Position numbers and translations under genes: made by a program. From Haliotis asinina (lineage: Eukaryota > Mollusca > Gastropoda > Lepetellida > Haliotidae): 64,000 nt of DNA. Location: positions 44,001,001 to 44,065,000 of the forward strand of contig NC_090291.1 in the NCBI RefSeq assembly GCF_037392515.1. Reading direction: 5' to 3'. The notes below the pieces were generated by a model. It had not been told where the DNA came from. It made no database searches and saw only the letters and a list, made by a program, of their open reading frames with translations. Positions within the stretch are counted from its first letter, which is position 1; the number at the start of each line of letters is the position of its first letter. Below are positions 10,701 through 20,764 of the stretch, piece after piece.

Positions 10701-13700
10701 TCATTTTGTTCATCAATAAACAACATATTTTCTGTGAGGACATGATCTGTCCTAACATACAGAGCGACATACGGATGTTTCTGTGAGAAGCATGAATGAT
10801 AATATTGTCTGTCCTAAACATCACATCACGACTTTCATTCCTGAGAGAAGCATAGATGATATTCCAGTCTATCCTTTCTCCTGCATACAGACTTTCATTT
10901 CTGAGAGAAGCATAGATGACTATCTAGTCTATTCTTACCCTGCATACAGACTTTCATTCTTCCTGAGAGAAGCATAAATGGTAATCTTGTCTATCCTTAC
11001 TCCTGCATACAGACTTTTCATGAGAAGCATACATAGTAATCTTGCAGTCCTGAGAGAAGCATAGATGGTAATCTTGTCTATCCTTACACATGCATAGAGA
11101 CTTTCATTCCTGGGATAAAGACATTTCACTGAGGAGAATGGATGATACAGAGTTAGAGTATGGATGGTATTCCGTCCTCACCTATGTGTCCACACGCTCG
11201 GATCCAGATTTGTCTGCGCGGAGCCTGATTCCTGTTCCTAACAAGGTGCATTGGGTCGACAGGTCGGAATTCCATGTTCATAGGCTCATCAATGAACATA
11301 CCCAGCTGTGCTTTCCTCTTTTCAGGCAGCTTTTCATTTCTTCAAAAGAACAAAGGGGACAGACTTCACAACACACGAAAAAATGGCTTCCATCCCTGTA
11401 GTGCAAGGTGGCACAGCCATGACAAAAAGGAACTTTCAATTTTCAAAAAGATGATTGGTTGGAATGGGAAGAGCTCCTTCATCCAAACCTTTTAATCTTT
11501 GGGTAGAATATGCTTATGATATAGGTTTTGTCATTAGATTTGCACTACAAACTAGATCAAAATAATTGGTAAGGCAGTTCAAAATACAAGGAATTACACC
11601 AAGGAAGAATAATGTGTGAACCCAGTGCACCCAGCCATATTACAACCTCAATATCTCTAGGGTATATGTTCCAATAAGTCTCCACTATACCCTGGATGCA
11701 TCTACGACTAAGCCCAATAAACTTATTACCTCCCTTGGTGGACTTTTTATCCAGTCAGGTATCTGCGCTGAATGAACAAATCACTGCTCACTTTCACTTT
11801 TTTCATTTATCTAACCAGTTAAACTTGGCAACACAAACCATGCATAGGTTCTCTGAAAGACATAGATGTGTATGTTTAATATAAGTTTCAGACCTATCAG
11901 TTTGTCTGTATAACTGGGTGACTGGCTACTGTGAGAATGCACAGCCATCAAAGGGAGGTAATAAATTTATCAGGCCGAGACGGAGATGCACCCAGGGTAT
12001 AGTGGAGACTTATCACAATATGTACCCTGGAGATATCAAGGATGGCCATGCTGTTGCTGGAATTCTGATAAAGGCAACATAAAACCCAACACGCCCACTC
12101 ACACGCTCTGTAAAATACTGATACATCAGAGACCAGATACCTTCACTCACTCACTTACTTACTCAAGTGCTATTTTTGCTAGCTCAACAGTGTTGAGGAG
12201 GTTCTCAGGTCCTACTGTTTCTGGCATCTTGTACTGATGCCGATAGGGGTCACTTTCTTCCTTCTTAAAGGATGCCTGCATTGTCAGCACTGCCTTTCCC
12301 CTCTGGACCGCCTTCACCGTGCGGCTACAGTACGTCTTCCCATCTCGTGTACGATCCACATGATACAGGACAGGGCGCTCACTGGAACCTACAGCCAAAC
12401 AACGCCTTAATATCCGGATTCATGTATTGTTTAAACTTAGCATTACTTGATTAAATCTATGAAAACACAATGCCATTTAGAAAGTGGTCAAGTGTAAGAT
12501 GTTATATTGTATTTCTTAGCAAATTATATCAATGAAGCTGCGGGTTAGAATATTGGCCTTCAGTAACCCAAGCTTGTCATAAATGGTGACAAACAGGATC
12601 GGGTGGTCAGACTAGCTGACTTGGTTGATGCATGTCATCGGTTCCCAATTGCATACATCAATGCTCATGCTGTTCATCACCGGATTGTCTCATCCAAACT
12701 CTATACACAGACCACCGCTATATAGCTGAAATATTGCGGACTGCGACATAAAATTAAACTCACTCACTCACTCACAGTACAGATTCTAGTACATGTATTT
12801 ATGTTGGGTTCAGTCCAATCCGTGATTCAAGCCCACTCTCTCAGTCACGCACCTAATCACCAGAACACAAAGTCACCCAGCTGATCTGCTGAGTCACTGC
12901 CTGACTCTGCATTACGCTAATGCCGAGTCTCTAAAAATAGACAATTTTGCCTGAAATAAATAGTTTCTTTCATTGAAAAGGTGACCCACTGTGACAATTT
13001 AGATTCATACCCTGAGGTAATCTAGACTTACTTCAGTTAGTTTCAGCACTGCAGAAAGCTGATGGGAAAACAATGGGGTTCAGGAACAGAATATGTATGC
13101 ATGTCACATGATCTGCAACTCCTCACACCTACAGCTGGTGCCTGGGTACGGATGAACAAGTGATCCACAGTCCCTTTCACAACCAGTACAGGCTACTGAT
13201 AACATACCAAACCCAGTACAGTTAAGTCTCGAATATTCGACCTCTTTTTATCCGTCAATCTGCTTTATCCGTCGCTTTTGTTGGTAACAAATTGAATTCA
13301 TTTATTTAGTCTGACATCCTTGTTAATCCGATGATTTGCTGTGCTACGAACGATGTTGGATTAGCGACACTTGACTGTATTTACCTCCTTGTAGAAAGTA
13401 GCAATGTAGACTGTGAGCAAACTGGGACTCTGGAACTGTCTGAGCAGCAGCTACCAATGCTTGACCAATCAGCTGACCACCAAAAACTGACCTAAAATAC
13501 TTGGGTTGCCATAGATACGTGCTCCTGTCCAAAACAAACAATTAACCATGAATGTCATGGCTAGAAGTGCATGGTATTAGTATTGCTGGCATACAAAAAT
13601 ACGTGTTTCAAACGATGTGTATTGCAACATATTTTTGGAGAACTGGTATAATGGGTAAAAAAATATATGAGTGATTGAGTGACATTGCTTTACACTATAT

Positions 13701-15099
13701 AAAAGTTTATGTGATTAGCTGTAAAGGTTTGAATTGAAGCATACACAATCTTTCATTCAAAACAGCTGTTTCACTTCATTATTTAATGAAAAAATGACAT
13801 ACTATCAAACTATACATTTCTAAAATAAGAAAACTGAATCCTGACTTTGCAACCTCAGTTTGAAATTGCTATTATCAGAACAATAACATATTATTAGGAA
13901 CTTATAATGGAGAACATTGGACATAATCTACAATTTAGTGTCACTATTGTCAAACACCTAAGATCCCAATATATCACAATACACATCACAATCCAGGTAC
14001 ATGAATCACAATCTACTGCAGTACACAGCCTTAGTCGTGGCAATGCAACAAACAAACCAAAAATAGACTTAAATAGACCATGAGGTATGCTAGTGATTAA
14101 AGCACTTGCTCATCACACGAGATCTGGGTTCGATTCCCCACACGGTTTCTATGTGTGAAGCCCATTTCTGGTGTTCCCTCCGTGATATTGATGGAATATT
14201 GCTAACAGTGTGGTAAACCTAACCACACTCACAGGCTTATCACTAAGTAGCTTAGGTGTTCCCCAGCTTGTAGCAATGGGGATATCCTGTGTAGTTCAGT
14301 ATAATGTCAACTGAGATCTGTCAGATATATTTTTTTCAGGCAATGGCATCTGATGTACTTGTAACGTTATGCTTTTATAAGAAATAATAAACCACTAAAC
14401 TCCAAAAGCATAAACTGCATACAAGTATACAAGTATTTTAATTTCTATATCATTTGTCAAATGTGGCAAGGTGATGAGTGTGTGTGTAAATCTTAATGTC
14501 TGACTCCCCTTCCCTATATCCGTAAGTACCGCGAGAATAGGAGACGCCTGTATATCTGTGACAATATGTGGATGGCCTACTTAGTTAAAATAAAGTATTA
14601 GTGCTTTTAAGACAGGGGTTTCTAATTCAAGAATCCAACACTAAGACCGTGCATTTGATCACAGCCATCACGTTGGCTATATAAATGCTGAGGAATGGGA
14701 TAGCCCAGAGGGTAAGCTTTCGTACGTGACGCCGAAGAATCCAGTTTCGATTCCCCACATGGGCACAGTGTGTGAAGCCCATTTCTGGTGTCGTGATATT
14801 GCTGGAACATTGCTAAAAGCTGCGTAAAACTAAATAGTCACTCCCTTTAGTGTGAGCACATTTTGATGTATGGACTCAACTTACATTCGGTCGGACTCGG
14901 AGAAAAGCAGTAGGACCCCATCGGGACTCTCGGCTACCTGCAGGTAGATCATCCGAAGATGACATTCGATAAAATCTAAACATACGTCTCACGTCATAAA
15001 CGTAGCATATACAAACCTGTATATGTTTTCATCAATCTTGTCTAAATTGAGAAACGATTTCTGCAAGAAGTCATCCAAGTCTGGTTCTCGCGTCGCCAT
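4780..15099 (-). CDS. ACOT8: Acyl-CoA thioesterase 8-like protein, copy 1 (six exons)
   Basis: Coding exons on the minus strand: 15017-15099, 13385-13524, 12163-12388, 11182-11339, 10271-10459 and 4780-4889. All junctions are GT-AG and phases agree (2,1,2,1,1), giving 906 nt or 301 aa, close to vertebrate ACOT8. The family is a double-hotdog (TesB-type) thioesterase that hydrolyses acyl-CoAs in peroxisomes. Visible family blocks are '[18 protein letters not shown]', '[11 protein letters not shown]', '[17 protein letters not shown]', '[12 protein letters not shown]' and '[19 protein letters not shown]'. Asp241 in LDHS and Gln289 in VQEG sit where TesB enzymes have catalytic residues. The protein ends in SKL, a canonical PTS1 peroxisomal signal. 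Start: the first ATG, followed by [10 protein letters not shown], with 27 codons before the first intron. Introns carry a DIRS element (intron 5), a minisatellite (intron 4), a long-armed foldback (intron 3), and a pogo-type MITE plus nested SINEs (intron 2). Confidence 0.93.
4914..5216. repeat. Foldback module at the 3' end of DIRS copy 1
   Basis: Arms at 4914-4960 and 5170-5216 are perfect reverse complements (47 bp, AT-rich, each ending in a 'TACTTACCTTACC'-type sequence). They enclose the left ITR and about 210 bp. DIRS copy 2 has the same arrangement at its 3' end, so this belongs to the family and is probably the counterpart of the DIRS internal complementary region. Confidence 0.8.
4949..5025 (+). 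repeat. Left inverted terminal repeat of DIRS copy 1
   Basis: Matches the reverse complement of 10015-10083 almost throughout, including the shared block 'TTAGTAGGAGATCTGACAGA'. A small insertion around 4965-4972 is the main difference. Confidence 0.85.
5560..6696 (-). pseudogene. DIRS tyrosine recombinase (broken)
   Basis: The N-terminal part (6696-6136) shows a core-binding-like region with '[13 protein letters not shown]'. The catalytic part follows in another frame (6114-5836) with the first catalytic arginine in '[13 protein letters not shown]'. Further on, a His-x-x-Arg box '[11 protein letters not shown]' is readable near 5680, and the tyrosine box 'YYLRDL' near 5600 is in a shifted frame. 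These are the R...HxxR...Y residues of tyrosine recombinases. At least two frameshifts break the gene. In DIRS elements this enzyme integrates circular cDNA. Confidence 0.85.
6725..8242 (-). pseudogene. DIRS reverse transcriptase-RNase H (broken)
   Basis: 8242-7799 gives the RT entry ('[19 protein letters not shown]'). After a frameshift, 7782-6964 continues with '[15 protein letters not shown]' and the active-site box 'YIDD'. An RNase H-like start '[11 protein letters not shown]' is readable near 7150 in a third frame. The segment 7042-6725 carries the '[16 protein letters not shown]' block also present in DIRS copy 2 between RNase H and recombinase. The frame changes make it non-functional as read. 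Confidence 0.85.
8270..9432 (-). pseudogene. DIRS gag-like ORF (broken)
   Basis: 9432-8863 encodes 189 aa rich in Ser/Pro/Thr, including a stretch made by a 12-bp repeat (about 9178-9245). After stops, 8536-8270 continues with a conserved-looking piece ('[14 protein letters not shown]') and a proline run. Placed as gag by position before the RT. No zinc knuckle was seen. Function is inferred from element architecture only. Confidence 0.6.
9458..9919 (-). other. 153-codon hydrophobic ORF in the DIRS copy 1 leader
   Basis: An uninterrupted ORF upstream of the gag-like region, with three hydrophobic stretches (about residues 5-25, 44-64 and 90-112) and many cysteines. I recognise no family. It may be chance openness in leader sequence; it is noted because it is long for a 5' leader. 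Confidence 0.3.
10015..10083 (-). repeat. Right inverted terminal repeat of DIRS copy 1
   Basis: Reverse complement of 4949-5025 with a short deletion. It marks the 5' end of the element. It lacks the 47-bp foldback arm found at the other end, so the element ends are asymmetric. Confidence 0.85.
10093..10200 (-). repeat. SINE family C fragment
   Basis: Begins with 'CACTGCCATTTAAAAAG', like the 'ACAATGCCATT' end of the copies at 12464 and 46285, and runs into 'GATTCTGGTACTTTTATTAG'. It lies directly against the right end of DIRS copy 1. The tRNA-like head is missing. Confidence 0.5.
10536..10662 (-). repeat. Partial duplicates of ACOT8 exon 5 start
   Basis: Copies of the acceptor plus the first codons of exon 5 lie upstream of the real exon. 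10612-10662 reads '[16 protein letters not shown]' after a good acceptor, and about 10536-10560 holds a shorter copy. The real exon begins at 10459. The duplicates run into stops and are decoys or relics. Confidence 0.7.
10745..11115. repeat. Minisatellite in ACOT8 intron 4
   Basis: About five imperfect tandem copies of a roughly 60-bp unit containing 'GAGAGAAGCATAGATG' and 'CTGCATACAGACTTTCAT'. It lies wholly within intron 4. Confidence 0.8.
11646..12043. mobile_element. Foldback element with long inverted arms, ACOT8 intron 3
   Basis: 11646-11742 and 11948-12043 are reverse complements over about 95 bp. Shared blocks include 'AAGTCTCCACTATACCCTGG' and 'TTATTACCTCCC'. The 205-bp spacer encodes nothing recognised. 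This fits a MITE or foldback transposon. Target duplication not resolved. Confidence 0.75.
12464..12920 (-). repeat. SINE family C, split by a SINE B insertion
   Basis: The left part (12464-12535) has 'ACACAATGCCATTTAGAAAG'. The right part (from 12777) continues with 'GTACAGATTCTAGTAC' and a degenerate tRNA-like head on the minus strand. The gap is exactly the SINE B at 12539-12776. An uninterrupted relative is at 46285-46495. Confidence 0.7.
12539..12776 (+). repeat. SINE family B, nested in a SINE C
   Basis: Opens with 'GCGGGTTAGAATATTGGCC', carries 'GGATCGGGTGGTCAGACT' and 'ATCGGTTCCCAATTG', and ends 'TAAAATTAAACTCACTCACT'. The last part resembles the tail of family A. It interrupts a family C copy, giving an insertion order. 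Confidence 0.8.
13219..13377. mobile_element. pogo/Tigger-like MITE at the ACOT8 exon 2 donor
   Basis: A 159-bp element bounded by TA on both sides. The left end is 'CAGTTAAGTCTCGAATATTC' and the right end, reversed, is 'CAGTCAAGTGTCGCTAATCC'. CAGT termini, TA target and this TIR style fit pogo-type MITEs. Its TA duplication forms positions +6 and +7 of ACOT8 intron 2. Confidence 0.75.
14086..14235 (+). repeat. SINE family A
   Basis: B-box-like 'GGGTTCGATTCCCCACA', then 'GTGTGAAGCCCATTTCTGG' and the 'GGAATATTGCTAA' tail. In ACOT8 intron 1. Confidence 0.8.
14690..14848 (+). repeat. SINE family A
   Basis: Second intron 1 copy. It has 'TTCGATTCCCCACATGGG', 'GTGTGAAGCCCATTTCTGG' and the tail 'GGAACATTGCTAAAAGC'. 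Confidence 0.8.
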
Positions 15100-15952
15100 T
15101 CTGTTTCAAGGGCATGTAACTCTAATTCACGGACACAACATTTTATACTGGGAGAGAACCCGTCCCAGTTTGTCACAAGGTGAGCTCAGGGGTCAAGAAA
15201 GATGTACACAACTCAGCGAAATTGATTCAGGAAAACATGCCACTTTTAAGTTTCGAGAATGAACCTGCTACTTTGCGTGTAGATGTACTAGTTTGTAGAT
15301 AGCGTGTAAGTGATGCTGGTGGGGTCGCTGTCGGTGGGGGTACTACAAGGGTACTACAGGAGTACTACAGATGTGTACTCCAGACCTTTCCTGTACACAC
15401 ATAAGCTATGTACCCTAAACAAAGTAAAAATACAAAAACACCTCACGACTATTCAGTTCCGTATTCCATCGTTTTCTTGATCGAAACCGTCATAATATTG
15501 CATTAGATGATTTGATTGGGTTACGTACGAAACGAGCATCCATGCACGTACACGACAAGGGTTCGAATCACTCTTTGGACATTCATTTTAAAAAATAAAA
15601 ATCTAGACTTTTGTAATCGTATATTGTTTTTACATGTTAGGACTAAGATATTTCAAACATGAACAAAATCGGCGAGGAACTGAATACTTTAGAAAATTCT
15701 ACCGCTACATTCAATACATAACATACAAAAGTATTTGCGTTGCTTCAATCATGTAACACATGTTTGCTTGTTTGTTTCGAATTCTTCATATATTATTGTT
15801 ACACAGCATGTAATCTTGTATGGGTCCACATGCGTCTTCACAGAGATTAGAAGCTTATACAAATTCGTTAATACTGACCATGGTGTTTCAACGTTATGGC
15901 GTTTGTTGATAGGTTAAATTAGATCTATATGATTGTATTTTGTACATACGTA
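15100..15952. other. Upstream region of ACOT8 copy 1; no further gene
   Basis: Presumed promoter side of ACOT8 copy 1. A short run of 'GTACTACA' repeats lies near 15345-15370. No TATA box could be assigned for the minus-strand gene. Plus-strand ORFs here are short and unsupported. Confidence 0.4.
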
Positions 15953-15960
15953 TCAGGTTA

Positions 15961-16091
15961 GAAAGCCAACATTGCCCACTTAATCAATTTCTCTCATAAC
16001 ATAGTCTACACAAAGTAGAGACGCGAGGTCAACATACGGGCGGTAGGTCACCCAGGTCACGAGATGACCTGTGCCCGTCATTCCCTTACTA
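15961..16091 (+). repeat. Left inverted terminal repeat of DIRS copy 2
   Basis: Nearly identical to the reverse complement of 20580-20719. Blocks include 'GAAAGCCAACATTG', 'AGTCTACACAAAGTAGAGAC' and 'GTCACGAGATGACCTG'. Confidence 0.88.
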
Positions 16092-16211
16092 GAGACGAGC
16101 GAGTCAGGACGTGTCTTGCACGCATGAATAAAGTAGTGTACGTTGTTTCTTGCATCTTTCTCTCTTTCAGCTATCTCCCATCTAGTCGATTTCGGGTGCT
16201 TTTAGTTACCT

Positions 16212-16680
16212 GTGACTAGGAAGCTCTCTCTTTTTCTGGTACAAGTCACCCTATCAGCTGCTAGGATTTCGGCCGCCATTATCAACCTCAGACGGGAAGG
16301 CTTCCTGGGGCATACTAATATCCCTCCGGAGATTAATGACTCCCTCCGTCACCCCTCAGTGTCCGCAGACACTTTGTTCGTGGGGGAGATCCCAGAAGCC
16401 CTCCGCACGCGCCTTGAGATCCAGCAGCAGGATCTAACCAATCGGATCATGACAAGTGGTGGACCCTCCGCAGGCTCCACCCCCTGCAAGCGTCAGAGAG
16501 GTCCTCCAGCGGACCAGTCCACTCCTAGGAAGCGGACAGGGAAGGTGGACTTTCAGTTCGGAGGAAGTGGCCGTGGACCCACGAACCAGTCTAACCAGCC
16601 CAGGCAGGCTAACCAGGGGTTCCAAACCCCCAGCAAGGGCAGTCCCTGGAAACGGACCAAGGGTAAGTGGCAGGCACTTT
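16212..16680 (+). pseudogene. DIRS gag-like remnant
   Basis: About 150 codons with 'VTLSAARISAAIINLRREGF' and a Pro/Arg/Gln-rich tail. It runs directly into mid-RT sequence at about 16680, which implies an internal deletion that joined gag to RT. No ATG start fits; the frame is inferred. Confidence 0.6.
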
Positions 16681-17810
16681 CAATGGAATGTCCTCCCGTT
16701 TGGCATTTCCTCCACCCCATGGCTGTTCACTCGTGTGACCCAACCCATCGTCCAGTTCCTCCACAAACTCCAGGTACAATTACTCATGTGCCAGGACTAT
16801 GGTTTCGCTCACAACCCTTTCCCCTCCATTCTCGAGGTGCAATGGGACCTCGTCATCCACGTCCTTCGACGCCTAGGGTGGTTAGTGAACCTGGAGAAGT
16901 CGGATCTAGTACCATTTACCTCTCCTCCAATACTTAGGCGCCATACTGGATACAGAAGCCCTCAAGGCCTTCGTACCCAAGGAGCAGATGACAAGGCTAT
17001 CACCCCTAATGACTCATGCACTATCACAGCCCCTGTCCCCCAGGCAGTGACAGAGGATACTGGGCCTCCTGACGTCAGCCCAGGACCTAACCGTCAGAGG
17101 GAGGCTGATGCTCCGACCCCTTCAGGTGTTCCTCAACGAGCACGTCAGGGAAACCCACTGTCTTCACCCTATAACTCTCCCACCTCACCAAAGACACTTC
17201 CTCGCATGGTGGCGAGTGGACCCCCCTAGGATACCTCCCCCGACCAGTCACCTTTTTGTGGACACCTCCACCCAAGGATGGGGCGCTCAATTGGGGTCGG
17301 ACCAGACGGCAGGTACCTGGTCAGCAGACCAGAAGGACCAGCACATCAATGTGCTGGAGTTGGACGTCATCCGGCTACTCCACTGGTCTGTTCCCCTCAG
17401 GCACCAGATCATACTGGTCCACACGGACAGCTCGGTCGCAGCCTGGACGATCAACTGACAAGGTTCCACCAGGGCCACTGCTCTCCTAGACCTGACACTC
17501 AGCTTCTTCAAACTGGTAGACAGGCTCCACCTGAGCATCCCAGGAGCCAAGAACGTCCTGTCAGACGCTCTCTCCCAGTCGGACGCGCCTCCTTCAACGG
17601 AGAGGCAACTGAACCCGCGGACGTTTCAGTCCCTCTGTCTCCAGTTAGGCAGGCCCATGCAAGATCTGTTCGCCACGAGGCTGAACTGCCAGCTCCCCAT
17701 TTATGTATCCCCAGTACCGGACCCAGCAGCCTGGGCCCTCGACGCAATATTGTTAGATTGGGAAGGGATGGATGCTTATGCTTTCCCTCCCCCAGTGACA
17801 GGTAGTGGCC
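16680..17810 (+). pseudogene. DIRS RT remnant and RNase H
   Basis: 'FQWNVLPFGISSTPWLFTRV' matches the RT region before the YxDD box, but the box itself is lost to a second deletion or frameshift. RNase H follows with 'LFVDTSTQGWGAQLG', 'INVLELDVIRLLHW' and 'VHTDSSVAAWTIN'. The Asp-Glu-Asp order of RNase H is visible. Then comes 'DLFATRLNCQLPIYVS', matching DIRS copy 1. Not functional as read. Confidence 0.82.
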
Positions 17811-18039
17811 AAGCTTCAGACCACCAAGTCCATCAGACTGCTTCTGGTGGCTCCCATGTGGCCCACTCGACCCTGGTTCATTCCCCTTCGCAGACTTTGT
17901 CTGCAGGATCCTATTCGGATCCCTATCCAGAGGGACCTACTCCTAAGCAAGCCAAGCGGCCGCGTTCACGAAAACCCTCAGGTATTCGATCTGCAAGTTT
18001 CGCTCGCATTCAAAGGGGGCTCAGGTAGAGCTGATACTC

Positions 18040-18990
18040 CAAGCGAGTAGCCTCCGCCCTGGCTTCCTCACAGAGGAAAACCGCTCAGAAGCTCTACGAC
18101 TTCCAGTGGGGCTCCTTTTCCACCTTCTGTGAGGACCAGGGCGTGGAGGTGGATTCTGCCACTCTGCCCCAGATAGCTGACTACCTGGTTCACCTGCGCA
18201 ACGTCAGAGGGCTCAAGGCCTCGTCCATTAGCACCAATCTGGCGGCAATCATGTCCAAACCATGGCCAGGACTGGACATTTCAGTGCTGAGGGAACTAAT
18301 CAAGTCTTTCTGACAGGCGGAGGGTCGGTGCAAGCCGAGGGCTCCTGATACGGATGTGGCGGTGGTCGTTGACCACCTCAAGTCAGATTTTTATGAGCCT
18401 CTGGAAGAGGCTTCCCTCCTCCGCGTCACTGTCAAAACCACCTTTCTAGTGGCCATTGCCTCGGCGGCCCGAATATCGGAGCTTCAGGCGGACTTCCTGA
18501 GATTCAAGGTCGCAGACGGAGGGTCTGCATCCCTGGGACTAGCCCACGACTTCGTCTGCAAAAACCAACAGGCAGACAATCTGGGACGTGCCTTCCATAT
18601 CCCTTCCTTAGGGCCGTTGGTAGACCCTGCAGAGGAGGGAGCGCTCTCTCTCTGCCCCGTTAGGGCTCTCTCAGACAGTGACGGCGGAGGCTCTTCCTCC
18701 CTCACTCCCAGAGGAGCAAATGGGAGATTGACAGGAGAGCGCTTTGGGTCTACCTTCGGTCAGCCATTATAGAAGGCCTACAAGAGTCAGGACAGGCCAG
18801 TGTCACCTCGAACTAACCCACACGAGATTAGGGCCGTTTCGGCCACCATGGCTTATCATCACAACATTGCGATGGCAGACATCATGGCGGGCTGCTTCTG
18901 GAACCACTATTTAAGAGCCCTCTCCAACGAGGATCTGGCGGGCATTTCCAGACCTCACCGTTTGAGTCGGCGCGGTGTTCCTCCTCCTTA
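18040..18990 (+). pseudogene. DIRS tyrosine recombinase (broken)
   Basis: The N-terminal part has 'KTAQKLYDFQWGSFSTFCED'. The catalytic part has 'ASAARISELQADF' (first Arg), 'NPHEIRAVSATMA' (HxxR) and 'NHYLRAL' (Tyr). In-frame stops lie at about 18312 and 18770. The catalytic residues are intact although the frame is not continuous. A possible poly(A) signal AATAAA lies at about 19063. Confidence 0.85.
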
Positions 18991-19149
18991 GGAGGCCTAC
19001 ATTCCTCCGCCTCTCGATAGGTCCCAAGCTGGAGACCTCAGCTCCTCACCCTTGTTTATGCTAATAAACAATTCCGTTGTTTCTCTCCACTTCTTTGGTG
19101 TTGCCGTCCGCGTCCTCGCTCTCAGCCCTCCACCTCTGTGCCATTCTTA

Positions 19150-20050
19150 GACTAACAGCTAGTCTCTGAAATGAACATATTTTACTGAAAAAAACGTCCG
19201 CAGTGAAAAAAAAATAATAAAATGAAATGGAGCCCTGAGACTTTCTTCATTTTCAGAGACTAAACAAATCTGCAGAGCGATAATTTCTTGGAATTTCTCA
19301 ACACATGCAAAGATCCTTATCACCCATTACTGACAAGCCACTGAAGGTGTATGTGACAGGACTTTTTATTGCCCCTAACATCACCCAACCCAACCCAACC
19401 CCTACTCCCTCTCAGTGTGGTGTGGGCAGCTCAGGGGAAGTATCAAGTGTCGGAACCACATAGCTCAGGGTTAGCATCTCTTGAGACTAACGCTATGGCT
19501 GGAAAACTGGATGTATCCAAAACTCCAACAAAGATATCAAATATAATTTTTCTGTCAAATCAAAATATTCTGTCTGCATTATATAAGGCAGTTTGATTGA
19601 AATCACATGGAACAGGAGAAAACTGTTTATTGGAAGTAGTAAGACAGAGCCATGTCTTTGATTGAAATGTTTTACAAGTAACAGTTGATAGGAAATAGGA
19701 AATGTTCAACACACACAGTGTGTAGAAAATGTTCACATGAGGTCGCTCATATGGACACTACCTTGTGTCGTCTTGTAAAACCCTTTGAAAACACTGTCAT
19801 CGATTTGTACCTTTCCTGTGGAATTGAAGTCACAAAACAACTGAGATAAAAAAAACAGTCTGTTGCACAGACCCTGAAGCAAATATATCCAGGAAAACTC
19901 ATGCAAGTCTAGAAAATGTGGCAAGTCTAGACTTCCTTAGCTTCTAAAAGTGAAGAAAGTTTCAGTCTCCACTTTATTATGTTATTCTTATTTTTTTACT
20001 ATGACCTTTTCCCAGTAAAATATGTTCATTTCAGAGAGTAGTTGTTAGTC
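19150..20050. mobile_element. 901-bp TIR element nested in DIRS copy 2
   Basis: Ends share an inverted repeat of about 38 bp beginning 'GACTAAC'. The inner part 'TGAAATGAACATATTTTACT' is identical on both sides. TA flanks both ends (19148-19149 and 20051-20052), suggesting a TA target. No transposase ORF, so non-autonomous. Confidence 0.75.
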
Positions 20051-20316
20051 TATCGAAGACATTGTGAGTCAAGGGACTCGCTCAGGAAGACAGTATTCCA
20101 GGAAGGAAGATCAGGAATCTTGGATAAAACCAGACACATGTTGCCACGTGGTGAGAGGACAGGGCAGCAGGTCTTAGTCAAGTGTGGGGCCATGGGGGAG
20201 CTGTGTGTCTGTGTGTGTGTGTGTGCTCTCCATGAATTTACACTAAACACCAGTGACAGCTAGAGATCAAGTCATAATTACTAGCCATATACTGGCTACG
20301 AATTCAGCAGATTGGT

Positions 20317-20405
20317 ACAGACCCTGAAGCTATGGAAGCTATGGACTTGCCACATTTTCTAGACTTGCTTGGGCTTTCTTGGATATTTATACTTCAGGGT
20401 CTGTA
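20317..20405. repeat. Small foldback related to an inner part of the nested element
   Basis: Bounded by 'TACAGACCCTGAAG' and its reverse complement. The sequence 'CTAGAAAATGTGGCAAGTC' inside is an inverted copy of 19903-19925 within the nested 901-bp element. Confidence 0.6.
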
Positions 20406-20468
20406 CGACAGACTGTGCCATTCTGGGCAATGTTGGCTCACTTACCTGATAAGTATGTAAAGTAAGAA

Positions 20469-20764
20469 ATATAACATTTTTGATTAAATGTCATTTTTTA
20501 TACTTACCTGGTAGAAAGCCAACAATCCGGATTTCCCGCCCAGCCTCCCCTCCTGAGGGTTTATTAACTGCCTCGCTGGGTAAGGGAATGACGGGTACAG
20601 GTCATCTCGTGACCTATGTGACCTACCGCCTGTATATTGACCTGGCGTCTCTACTTTGTGTAGACTGTGTTATGAGAGAAATTGGTTAAGCGCCACTCAA
20701 GTGGTCAATGTTGGCTTTCTTCCAGGTAAGTATAAAAAATGACATTTAATCAAAAATGTTATAT
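20469..20764. repeat. Foldback module and right ITR at the 3' end of DIRS copy 2
   Basis: Arms 20469-20522 and 20711-20764 are reverse complements with one mismatch in 54. The right ITR (20580-20719) lies between and overlaps the outer arm. Same plan as 4914-5216 in DIRS copy 1, with different sequence. Confidence 0.82.
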
